From Bacteroidota bacterium (GTDB lineage: Bacteria; Bacteroidota; Bacteroidia; Chitinophagales; LD1), in the NCBI GenBank assembly GCA_018267355.1, contig JAFDYP010000558.1, positions 1-9,213 of the forward strand: DNA of 9,213 nt, written 5' to 3'. Shown here in pieces: positions 1 through 6,057 of this stretch; position 1 is the stretch's first letter, and every line of letters begins with the position of its first letter. The notes under the pieces were generated by a model. The model saw only the letters and a list, made by a program, of their open reading frames with translations. It was not told the origin of the DNA and ran no database searches. The translations under genes were made by a program, and so were the position numbers.

Positions 1-266
1 AATCTTCTTAATGTGTATTCATTCATTGATCCCATTCCAAAACTAAAGCTTTCACTTGAATCCGAACGCAATTGAAAACTAACTGTATCCGAATACACGT
101 AGTGCGTTAACCGATTATGAAAGCGGTATTTATCGTTGCCTCCTTGGATAATTTTTACAGCAACTGGGCCTCCAGATTGATTTTTGAACCTCACATATAA
201 AACGGGATCGCATGAAGTAAGGCCAATCGCTGCTACCATTAACAAAAAGACGTGCCATTTACACAT
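1..266 (-). CDS. Small lipoprotein, 3' end outside window
   Basis: The reading frame stays open from an ATG at 266 to the left edge (88 codons, no stop), so the gene is partial. The N-terminus is MCKWHVFLLMVAAIGLTSCD: a short basic start, a hydrophobic stretch and a lipobox L-T-S-C with the lipidated cysteine at residue 19. This predicts export and lipid anchoring in the envelope. The remaining visible part is rich in Ser, Asn and aromatic residues, looks beta-rich, and matches no family I recognise. The gene starts 15 bases after the stop of the acyl carrier protein gene and reads the same way, so it is probably the next gene of that operon. There is no Shine-Dalgarno sequence, which is normal in this phylum. 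That it is a lipoprotein is fairly sure; its function is unknown. Confidence 0.72.
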   Translation of the reverse strand, partial: MCKWHVFLLMVAAIGLTSCDPVLYVRFKNQSGGPVAVKIIQGGNDKYRFHNRLTHYVYSDTVSFQLRSDSSESFSFGMGSMNEYTLRR

Positions 267-281
267 TGAAAAAACTAAGGT

Positions 282-539
282 TTACGCCGCCTTATGCGCC
301 GTGATATACTCCGCTATGCTCCGCACAGTCTTGAATACTGTCGGCCCCTCAGATGGATTGGCCAGTTTGATACCATACTTCTGCTGCAGCAGCACGATCA
401 GCTCCAGTGCATCTATAGAGTCGAGGCCGAGGCCTTCTATGAAGAGCGGCTGGTCATCTCCTATATCCTCAGGTTTGATATGTTGCAGGTTGAGCTGTTC
501 TACTATCTGCCCTTTGAGTGTCTGCATTAGTTCTTCCAT
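282..539 (-). CDS. Acyl carrier protein (flexirubin/aryl-polyene type)
   Basis: An 85-residue acidic helical protein of normal acyl carrier length. The phosphopantetheine attachment motif reads G-L-G-L-D-S-I-D-A-L-E-L, with the acceptor Ser at residue 41, preceded by the usual P-L-F-I-E-G loop. It should carry acyl intermediates as thioesters in the cytoplasm. The divergence from housekeeping AcpP (no D-S-L-D/V motif) and the adjacent ketosynthase-like gene suggest a dedicated secondary-metabolite carrier, as in Bacteroidota flexirubin or aryl-polyene clusters; that assignment is inference. The first ATG (539) overlaps the upstream gene by 13 bases. A second in-frame ATG at 527 (Met5) forms a TAATG stop-start junction with the upstream stop and is an equally plausible start. 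Either way translation is likely coupled to the ketosynthase-like gene. Confidence 0.9.
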   Translation of the reverse strand: MEELMQTLKGQIVEQLNLQHIKPEDIGDDQPLFIEGLGLDSIDALELIVLLQQKYGIKLANPSEGPTVFKTVRSIAEYITAHKAA

Positions 540-1144
540 TGCCGTTCGTATAGTTGTTTGGTGGTTTGCGAGTTGTATTCTCCCAAAGATGCAGGATTTT
601 TCTCTACCAGCATAAAAAAAGCATTCATCTCTCCCCGCAGGTAGTCAGCCCTGCCAGAGATACACACCTCTGCCCTGTTTCCTGTGAGCAGTCCATTGAC
701 GTAGTCCGCCTGAAACCCGGGGTCAAAACTATCAGACACAAAGCAGGTATTCTCTCCTTTGATACCCTGCCGGATGCACACCTCTCCTATCATCACGTTA
801 GGCAGTGTATAAATAAACAGCGACGGGCTGGGCGCCGTAGCCATAGACTGCTGATAGCGCAGATCCGTATCGAGGCTGGAGTGTGCGCAGCTGATTATTA
901 CAGCTACATCCTCAGGCTTGTACTCCTGCGTGAGGCGGCGCCCCTGCAGCAGCGCCTCAGTAGCCAGTATCGCCAGCCTGCTCAGCGGGTCCATTTTATA
1001 GAACTTAGGATAATCTAGGCCGATTCCCTTATACGCCTCCGTCAGAAACTCTGCACCAGCAGTTTCGCCGCCATACAGCAAGGCCCCATCTACATAGATA
1101 GCTTTCCCATCGATGTGCACATAGCGGGTGATGTAATGCTGCAT
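527..1144 (-). CDS. Truncated, Cys-less beta-ketoacyl synthase-like protein
   Basis: A 205-residue protein resembling the N-terminal half of a beta-ketoacyl-ACP synthase (thiolase fold). Recognisable parts are Y-P-K-F-Y-K-M-D-P-L-S-R-L-A (residues 45-58, family motif before the first long helix), a P-S...L-P-N segment (106-116) and G-I-K-G-E-N-T (127-133), which in active enzymes leads to the T-A-C-A/S nucleophile elbow. Here the elbow reads V-S-D-S-F-D-P-G, so the catalytic Cys position appears to hold Ser139. The C-terminal half carrying the two catalytic histidines is absent; a complete enzyme has about 400 residues. It is therefore probably not a condensing enzyme itself but a partner or chain-length-factor-like subunit, or a scaffold for the neighbouring carrier protein. 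Small ketosynthase-like proteins of this kind occur in Bacteroidota flexirubin/aryl-polyene loci. The fold is fairly sure, the role is not. Confidence 0.75.
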   Translation of the reverse strand: MQHYITRYVHIDGKAIYVDGALLYGGETAGAEFLTEAYKGIGLDYPKFYKMDPLSRLAILATEALLQGRRLTQEYKPEDVAVIISCAHSSLDTDLRYQQSMATAPSPSLFIYTLPNVMIGEVCIRQGIKGENTCFVSDSFDPGFQADYVNGLLTGNRAEVCISGRADYLRGEMNAFFMLVEKNPASLGEYNSQTTKQLYERQWKN

Positions 1145-1165
1145 ATAGCAATAATAGAAAAAGAC

Positions 1166-2632
1166 CTACTCTTTCACAATTTTGGTCGTCCGGGCAGTAT
1201 GACTTCCCGATAAGCGTAGCAAATAAATACCACTCTTCCAATCAGTACTGTTGATTGATATTTTGCTTTGAGGGTTTTCAAATGAGTAGACCAGCCTCCC
1301 TGCCATATCATAGATACACATCAGAGTGATGCCGCCTTCTGAGAAGTGCACCGTTAACCTATCGCTAAAAGGATCAGGAGATACACTCAAACCGTCCGCA
1401 TCATGTACATCAGATATGCCTGATGATAAATATGGATGCTCCAGGATGTTAGATTCTATATAGGAACCGCTACGCGTAGCATGACAGCTGTATGGCAGTT
1501 GCGCTTCTAGTCGATAGCTGGCCGTATGATAGTCTACAAACTGCGGATCACTAGCGGTAGTCTGCCCTGTCGGGATGGTCTGTATCAGCTGCCACTGGCC
1601 CAGGGCCGCCGAATCGCGATAAAGCTGGTAAATCAGTCCGGTTGTGTCATCCTCTATAGTATAGGGTATCCAGCTAAAATTACCATTACCTGTAGGTATA
1701 AGATATAAAGTTTGTATGAACGGGCTAAGTACTGAATAGTTGCCACAGGTATCGAGCAGTGATATCTTGTATCGGTAGCTAAAACTATCAGATAATGCAT
1801 TCATGTCAGTCCAGGCACTTAGGGAATCTTTGTCCATGGCGGCTACCAGGCTATATGCTGAATCTGGTGTCTGAGCGCGGTATATGAAGAAACTATCTGT
1901 CGCATTCTTGTTAGCTTTCTCCCATATCACCTGAGGGGAATGACTATCACTATCTATAGAGACCATGCAAAGATGCTGAACTGGCGGCGATATCTCTAGT
2001 ACATATAGTGCGGTATCGATACCGAAAAGACTGAAGCAAGTGTAGCTGTAATTCCATGCACGGACGTATGGATGTAAAATATCGCCCGGCATAGAATTTG
2101 CGACGATCGTGTCAACTCTAGGATTAGACCAGGTACCCGCCGGTGATAGTCTCTTCCCATAATAATGATCGGCTACAAGCTGCATCGTATCTGCATTCAC
2201 AGAGGTAATATAATAAGTGATCTGTGTGGATTGGCAAGCGGGCCTTTGAGAAGTCTCGCCTGATAGCACCCTTGGCGAATGTCCATGCAAAATGAAAATA
2301 TTGCTGCGCACCGTCGTACCATTTGCACAGGGATCGCTACTGGTCATCTCTGCATAGATCGTATCATTTTCTCCTACGAAACCCACATATCTAAAAACCC
2401 CGACAGAATCCGCGCAAAGGCTATCATTATAATACCACCTGTAGTACGGAGACGTACCTTCATTCGTTGTTTGATATATATAGATCATTGAGCTTACCAG
2501 TGGATCGCAGTAGACGTTCAGATCAGAAGAATCAGCTATTGCAATAGATACCGTTGGTGTACAAGTCTGAGCGCTCGCCGCCAAAACGACCAGCGAAAGA
2601 ATAGCAGAAAGGTAAAACGTTTTCATAGTCAT
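1166..2632 (-). CDS. Secreted T9SS type A sorting domain protein with Fn3-like domains
   Basis: A 488-residue exported protein. Residues 1-21 (MTMKTFYLSAILSLVVLAAS then A-Q) form a classic signal peptide with cleavage after A-S-A. The start may equally be the ATG for Met3 at 2626. Residues 22-215 look like immunoglobulin/PKD-like beta domains with scattered cysteines. About 222-312 resembles a fibronectin type III domain (V-I-W-E-K ... F-F-I-Y-R ... Y-R-Y-K-I), and 313-395 a second one. Residues 409-488 are a type IX secretion C-terminal sorting domain: S-V-S-P-D-P-F-S-D-R-L, then I-Y-D-M-A-G-R-L-V, then S-G-I-Y-L-L-R-L and a basic K-I-V-K-E end. The product should cross the outer membrane by T9SS and be released or attached to the cell surface. 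No enzymatic domain is visible, so adhesion or binding is a guess. It lies 24 bases after the permease gene. Confidence 0.9.
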   Translation of the reverse strand: MTMKTFYLSAILSLVVLAASAQTCTPTVSIAIADSSDLNVYCDPLVSSMIYIYQTTNEGTSPYYRWYYNDSLCADSVGVFRYVGFVGENDTIYAEMTSSDPCANGTTVRSNIFILHGHSPRVLSGETSQRPACQSTQITYYITSVNADTMQLVADHYYGKRLSPAGTWSNPRVDTIVANSMPGDILHPYVRAWNYSYTCFSLFGIDTALYVLEISPPVQHLCMVSIDSDSHSPQVIWEKANKNATDSFFIYRAQTPDSAYSLVAAMDKDSLSAWTDMNALSDSFSYRYKISLLDTCGNYSVLSPFIQTLYLIPTGNGNFSWIPYTIEDDTTGLIYQLYRDSAALGQWQLIQTIPTGQTTASDPQFVDYHTASYRLEAQLPYSCHATRSGSYIESNILEHPYLSSGISDVHDADGLSVSPDPFSDRLTVHFSEGGITLMCIYDMAGRLVYSFENPQSKISINSTDWKSGIYLLRLSGSHTARTTKIVKE

Positions 2633-2641
2633 TATTTGTTT

Positions 2642-2649
2642 CGAAAATA
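2642..2649 (-). promoter_or_regulatory. Candidate -7 box of the T9SS protein gene
   Basis: Read on the minus strand this is TATTTTCG, 9 bases before the ATG. It matches the Bacteroidota -7 consensus TAnnTTTG at all but one fixed position. The same 8-mer lies just before tgt and near the DUF4296 gene. No clear -33 TTTG was found at the proper spacing, so this is a weak promoter call. Confidence 0.3.
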
Positions 2650-2656
2650 CGCTTTT

Positions 2657-3733
2657 TTACTTGGGTGCTGTTTTCAGAAGATAAAAAGCAATGATCCCAA
2701 AAAGGAAGTTAGGTATCCAGACCCCTATAAATGGCGGCAGGGAGGCATTGGTAGAGAAGGTGATCGAGAACTTCATGATGATCTCAAAGGTAGCACACAA
2801 GGCGATACCTAGCACCAGGTGCCAGCCCAGCCCTCCCCGTATCTTGCGCGAGGCCAGGCTCACGCCTATCAGCGTCATGATCAGCACGCTGAAAGCCCCC
2901 GATGTGCGCCGGTATAGCTCTACCTCGTAAAACTCAATATCATTGGACCCCGCCTTCTGCATATGCCGGATAAAATCCTTGAGCGCGGGCGTCGTCATTT
3001 CGTCCTTACGGTCGGTCGTGATGGCAAAGTTCTCCGGCCGGAAGGAGAAAAGCGAATCCATGCTGGCTCCGGTCCTTATCACATCCCCCTCGGGGTGCAG
3101 CTCACGGATATAGTAGTTTTTCACCCGCCATGTTTTCTTGATCGTATCCCATGCTATACTCTCGCTGCGTAGCTTGGTCACCATCTTGCCATTCTCAAAT
3201 TTATCTATGGAAAAGCGGCTACCCACCGCATCAGCCGGACGGTAGTTCTCTACATACATAAAGGTGCCAGGACTGATCTGCCGGTGGTAGTTATAGCTCA
3301 GCGTCCTGGTGAACTTATTAATGTAGGTACTCTCAAACAGGAGCCGTTTGTGATTGGCCATCGGCACGAGGTAGTTATTGCACACCCAGAGGCCACCACC
3401 TAATATCAGAGCCCCTATTCCATAGGGCAATAGCATGCGGTAGTAGCTCGTGCCGCTATTGAGTATCGCTATGATCTCCGATCGGTCTGCCAGCTGTGAG
3501 GTAAAGAAAATGACCGCCACCAGCACAAAGAATGGCGCCAACATAGACGAGATGTATGGTATGAAGGCCATGTAATAAGAGAAAATGATCTCCCATACCG
3601 TCGCGCTACCATCCAGAAAGTTGTCGATCTTCTCTGATACATCCACTACCACCGTGATGAGATTCAGCAGCACGATGATAAACACAAACGTGCCGAGAAA
3701 CTTCTTCAATATGTACCAGTCTATTTTCTTCAT
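2657..3733 (-). CDS. LptF/LptG (YjgP/YjgQ) family LPS export permease
   Basis: A 358-residue inner membrane protein with the LptF/LptG layout: three N-terminal membrane helices (about 11-31, 55-79, 99-119), a periplasmic beta-rich domain (about 125-270) and three C-terminal helices (about 276-296, 302-322, 334-354). Family signatures are D-R-S-E-I-I-A-I-L-N-S-G-T-S-Y (residues 83-97), the region that couples to the LptB ATPase, and S-R-K-I-R-G-G-L-G (295-303) between the last helices. It should form half of the permease that, with LptB, extracts lipopolysaccharide and pushes it along the Lpt bridge to the outer membrane. Bacteroidota often place such a gene directly after tgt, as here. I cannot decide between LptF and LptG from this sequence. 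The ATG at 3733 directly abuts an octamer repeat array. Confidence 0.93.
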   Translation of the reverse strand: MKKIDWYILKKFLGTFVFIIVLLNLITVVVDVSEKIDNFLDGSATVWEIIFSYYMAFIPYISSMLAPFFVLVAVIFFTSQLADRSEIIAILNSGTSYYRMLLPYGIGALILGGGLWVCNNYLVPMANHKRLLFESTYINKFTRTLSYNYHRQISPGTFMYVENYRPADAVGSRFSIDKFENGKMVTKLRSESIAWDTIKKTWRVKNYYIRELHPEGDVIRTGASMDSLFSFRPENFAITTDRKDEMTTPALKDFIRHMQKAGSNDIEFYEVELYRRTSGAFSVLIMTLIGVSLASRKIRGGLGWHLVLGIALCATFEIIMKFSITFSTNASLPPFIGVWIPNFLFGIIAFYLLKTAPK

Positions 3734-3757
3734 TTACAGAATTACAGATGTACAGAT
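3734..3757 (+). repeat. Octamer tandem array, three units
   Basis: Three contiguous 8-base units, TTACAGAA, TTACAGAT and GTACAGAT, sharing TACAGA, end exactly at the start codon of the LptF/LptG-type gene. On the coding strand they read as repeated ATCTGTA just before the ATG. The array occupies the position where a ribosome binding site would be. Confidence 0.75.
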
Positions 3758-3770
3758 TTAATGCACTCCT

Positions 3771-3798
3771 CTAATCTCTATTCCCTATTCCCTATTCC
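3771..3798 (+). repeat. Heptamer tandem array, one degenerate and three perfect units
   Basis: The units are CTAATCT followed by three perfect CTATTCC copies, ending exactly at the stop codon of tgt (3799-3801). With the octamer array, this fills most of the 65-base gap between tgt and the permease gene. It is too short and simple to be a CRISPR or an insertion sequence. Confidence 0.8.
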
Positions 3799-4929
3799 TT
3801 ATAAACGCGTCATCACCCGTGCCAGTGTCTCCTTTTTCCACGCCGCAAAGTCGCCAGCCAGGATGTGCTGCCTCGCCTCTCCCACCAGCCATAGGTAGAA
3901 ACTAAGGTTATTGACCGAAGAGATCATGGCGCCCAGCATCTCACCAGAGTGTACCAGGTGCCGCAGATACGCTTTGGTATGCGTGCGGACCAGTTCGCAG
4001 GCACCACCTGCATCTATAGGACTAAAGTCGTTCTTGAATTTCTCATTCCTGATATTGATGATACCCTGTGTGGTAAAAAGCATCCCATTGCGCGCATTGC
4101 GTGTAGGCATCACGCAGTCAAACATATCCACGCCGAGAGAGATCCCCTCCAGTATATTGGCAGGTGTACCTACGCCCATCAGGTAGCGCGGTTTGTCCTT
4201 GGGCAGGATATCGCAGACCAACTCGGTCATCTCATACATATCTTCATCCGGCTCTCCTACACTGAGGCCGCCTATGGCATTGCCCTCCATGCCCTTCTCA
4301 GCGATATACTCGGCTGATTGTTTGCGGAGGTCTTTATATGTAGAACCCTGCACGATAGGAAACAACGTCTGCGAGTAGCCATATAGCCCCTCCGTCTCGC
4401 GGTAGCGGCTGATACAGCGGTCCAGCCAGCGGTGCGTCATAGCCAGTGACTTCTTAGCATAATCATACTCACACGGATACGGGGTACACTCGTCAAAGGC
4501 CATCATGATATCTGCGCCGATCTTGCGCTGCGTGTCTATCACATTCTCCGGTGTGAACTGGTGCTTGCTGCCATCTATATGGCTGCGAAACTCGGCACCT
4601 TCCTCCTTGATCTTACGGATATCAGACAGAGAGTACACCTGATAGCCACCGCTATCCGTCAATATCGGCCTATCCCATCCTATAAATTTATGCAGGCCAC
4701 CTGCCTTCACCAGCGTATCCAGACCGGGACGCAGGTAGAGGTGATAGGTATTGCCCAATATGATCTGCGCATTGATATCAGTGCGGAGCTCGTTGAAATG
4801 GACAGCCTTCACCGTACCAGCCGTACCCACCGGCATAAAGATCGGCGTCTGTATCACCCCATGGTCCGTGGTGATCTCACCCGCCCTCGCCTTGCTATTC
4901 GCATCAGTAGCTTGTAATTGAAATTTCAT
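3799..4929 (-). CDS. tgt: Queuine/preQ1 tRNA-ribosyltransferase (tRNA-guanine transglycosylase)
   Basis: This 376-residue protein exchanges guanine-34 of tRNAs with GUN anticodons for preQ1, a step in queuosine synthesis. The length matches bacterial Tgt (about 375). Family motifs are I-L-G-N-T-Y-H-L (57-64), L-T-D-S-G-G-Y-Q-V (90-98) with the general base Asp92, M-M-A-F-D-E-C (142-148), G-G-L-S-V-G-E (220-226), and V-D-M-F-D-C-V-M-P-T-R-N-A-R-N-G (267-282) with the nucleophile Asp271. The C-terminal zinc site looks eroded: aligned with the E. coli ligands Cys302/Cys304/Cys307/His333 (constant offset of 7), this protein has Gly309, Cys311, Val314 and Asn340. Catalytic residues are intact, so activity is expected. 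It heads the minus-strand run and is divergent from the LprI-like gene. Confidence 0.96.
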   Translation of the reverse strand: MKFQLQATDANSKARAGEITTDHGVIQTPIFMPVGTAGTVKAVHFNELRTDINAQIILGNTYHLYLRPGLDTLVKAGGLHKFIGWDRPILTDSGGYQVYSLSDIRKIKEEGAEFRSHIDGSKHQFTPENVIDTQRKIGADIMMAFDECTPYPCEYDYAKKSLAMTHRWLDRCISRYRETEGLYGYSQTLFPIVQGSTYKDLRKQSAEYIAEKGMEGNAIGGLSVGEPDEDMYEMTELVCDILPKDKPRYLMGVGTPANILEGISLGVDMFDCVMPTRNARNGMLFTTQGIINIRNEKFKNDFSPIDAGGACELVRTHTKAYLRHLVHSGEMLGAMISSVNNLSFYLWLVGEARQHILAGDFAAWKKETLARVMTRL

Positions 4930-4936
4930 CAGGAGC

Positions 4937-4944
4937 CGAAAATA
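4937..4944 (-). promoter_or_regulatory. Candidate -7 box of tgt
   Basis: Minus-strand TATTTTCG lies 7 bases before the tgt ATG, inside a 13-base string (AGCCGAAAATAGG on the plus strand, 4934-4946) found identically at 9053-9065 by the DUF4296 gene. It resembles the Bacteroidota -7 element TAnnTTTG with one mismatch. If used, the tgt transcript would have a very short or no leader. A matching -33 element was not clear. Confidence 0.35.
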
Positions 4945-5042
4945 GGTATATCAACGGAACTTTTTTCACAACTATATCTAAAGCCGCTGCTCGCAATCAT
5001 TTGCATTGCAATGCCTATCTTCATGATCTTGAAAACCATCTA

Positions 5043-5975
5043 TTGAGGTACTTCCTTTCATTATTACTTTTGCTACTCTTGCCCGGCCACGCCAGTTGTC
5101 AGGACGAAGGCTATGATGAAGACACTACCATACAGCGCATGTGCCGCGAGGCAGGACCACTTGACTCGATCACATTCGTCAAAAACAATCGTGTCATATC
5201 AAATAATGACACGGCACTAGCCACTCCGTGGGAAACTGCCGAAAACATTTCGCACCGCTTAAAACACCTAAAACAAGATCCGCTGCTGATCTTGCAGCTC
5301 CTTTGCCGGTCAGAAGAAGTAGTGCCGCTAGATTACAGAGCTGCCATTTACAATGCCTATGATGCATGGAAAGCAGACACCATTTTTGCCTTCAATATTT
5401 GTGACCATGTCTCCGGTACCTGGGGCTATGTCTGGTGCGTAGGCCGCCAGGCTGATACCTTCATGAAGCTCTATGACAGCACGATCACTGCCCTCTCTCA
5501 CCGATTCAATCAAACTGCAGCCAAACAATTATCTGCGACGTCTGATGCTTCCAGTGCTTTTATAAATTCCCACGTAGCTAATGAGGAAGGCTTTGGAGGT
5601 TCTGCTTATTCTGGTTTGTGCATAGAGGCTGCGATGGGTAAGATGGGGGAATTTCTGAATCTGGTCAATACAGTACGTCAAAGCACCAAACCTTCTGATT
5701 GGTACGCATCCACGCAGGCTGATAGCACATTAAATGCAGTATATCTCCAGACCTTGGCGCACTTCAGCAAGGAGGAACCCTACTGGCATTCAGGGTTTCC
5801 CACTTCTGATGGTATTCGTGACACAGAACATCTTTGGCTCACCTATCGTGATGCCGCTGCTGCTCTCTTTCACTCTCTCCAGCCCCAAGTCTCTATGGCT
5901 GCGTGGCGAAACTGGCTAACCGAGCGGCGCACAGAGCAGCTCCGGCAGATTGGGGCACTAACCGACGGCTACTGA
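5043..5975 (+). CDS. Exported protein with LprI/DUF1311-like C-terminal region
   Basis: The open frame runs from a TTG at 5001, but residues from there are acidic and unlike a signal peptide. A TTG at 5043 gives MRYFLSLLLLLLLPGHASCQ, a proper signal peptide, so that start is preferred (310 residues). No in-frame ATG precedes it. The C-terminal part (about residues 225-305) resembles the LprI / DUF1311 family: L-N-A-V-Y (230-234), W-L-T-Y-R-D-A (265-271) and E-R-R-T-E-Q-L-R (294-301). A weaker similar pattern (G-F-G-G-S-A-Y...M-G-E-F-L-N) around 140-210 may be an earlier copy. LprI was described as a lysozyme inhibitor in mycobacteria, but most DUF1311 proteins have no known role, so function here is open. 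It should be periplasmic or secreted. It ends 82 bases before the glycosyltransferase. Confidence 0.72.
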   Translation: MRYFLSLLLLLLLPGHASCQDEGYDEDTTIQRMCREAGPLDSITFVKNNRVISNNDTALATPWETAENISHRLKHLKQDPLLILQLLCRSEEVVPLDYRAAIYNAYDAWKADTIFAFNICDHVSGTWGYVWCVGRQADTFMKLYDSTITALSHRFNQTAAKQLSATSDASSAFINSHVANEEGFGGSAYSGLCIEAAMGKMGEFLNLVNTVRQSTKPSDWYASTQADSTLNAVYLQTLAHFSKEEPYWHSGFPTSDGIRDTEHLWLTYRDAAAALFHSLQPQVSMAAWRNWLTERRTEQLRQIGALTDGY

Positions 5976-6057
5976 TTTTGTCCAGTATCGCCCACACCCT
6001 TAGCAGGATGTGTATTACTCCATTTCCGGCACGCTGCTTTATCCGTTTCTTTGCAAG

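Noticed and set aside
3734..3798. Short repeats considered as a CRISPR array
   Set aside because: Units are 7 and 8 bases and directly contiguous, with no spacers and no cas genes nearby.
6010..6057. GTG start for the glycosyltransferase
   Set aside because: It would put 16 residues unrelated to the family before the first membrane helix. The ATG at 6058 is followed directly by that helix and preceded by a TTTCTTTG box (6046-6053) close to the -7 consensus.
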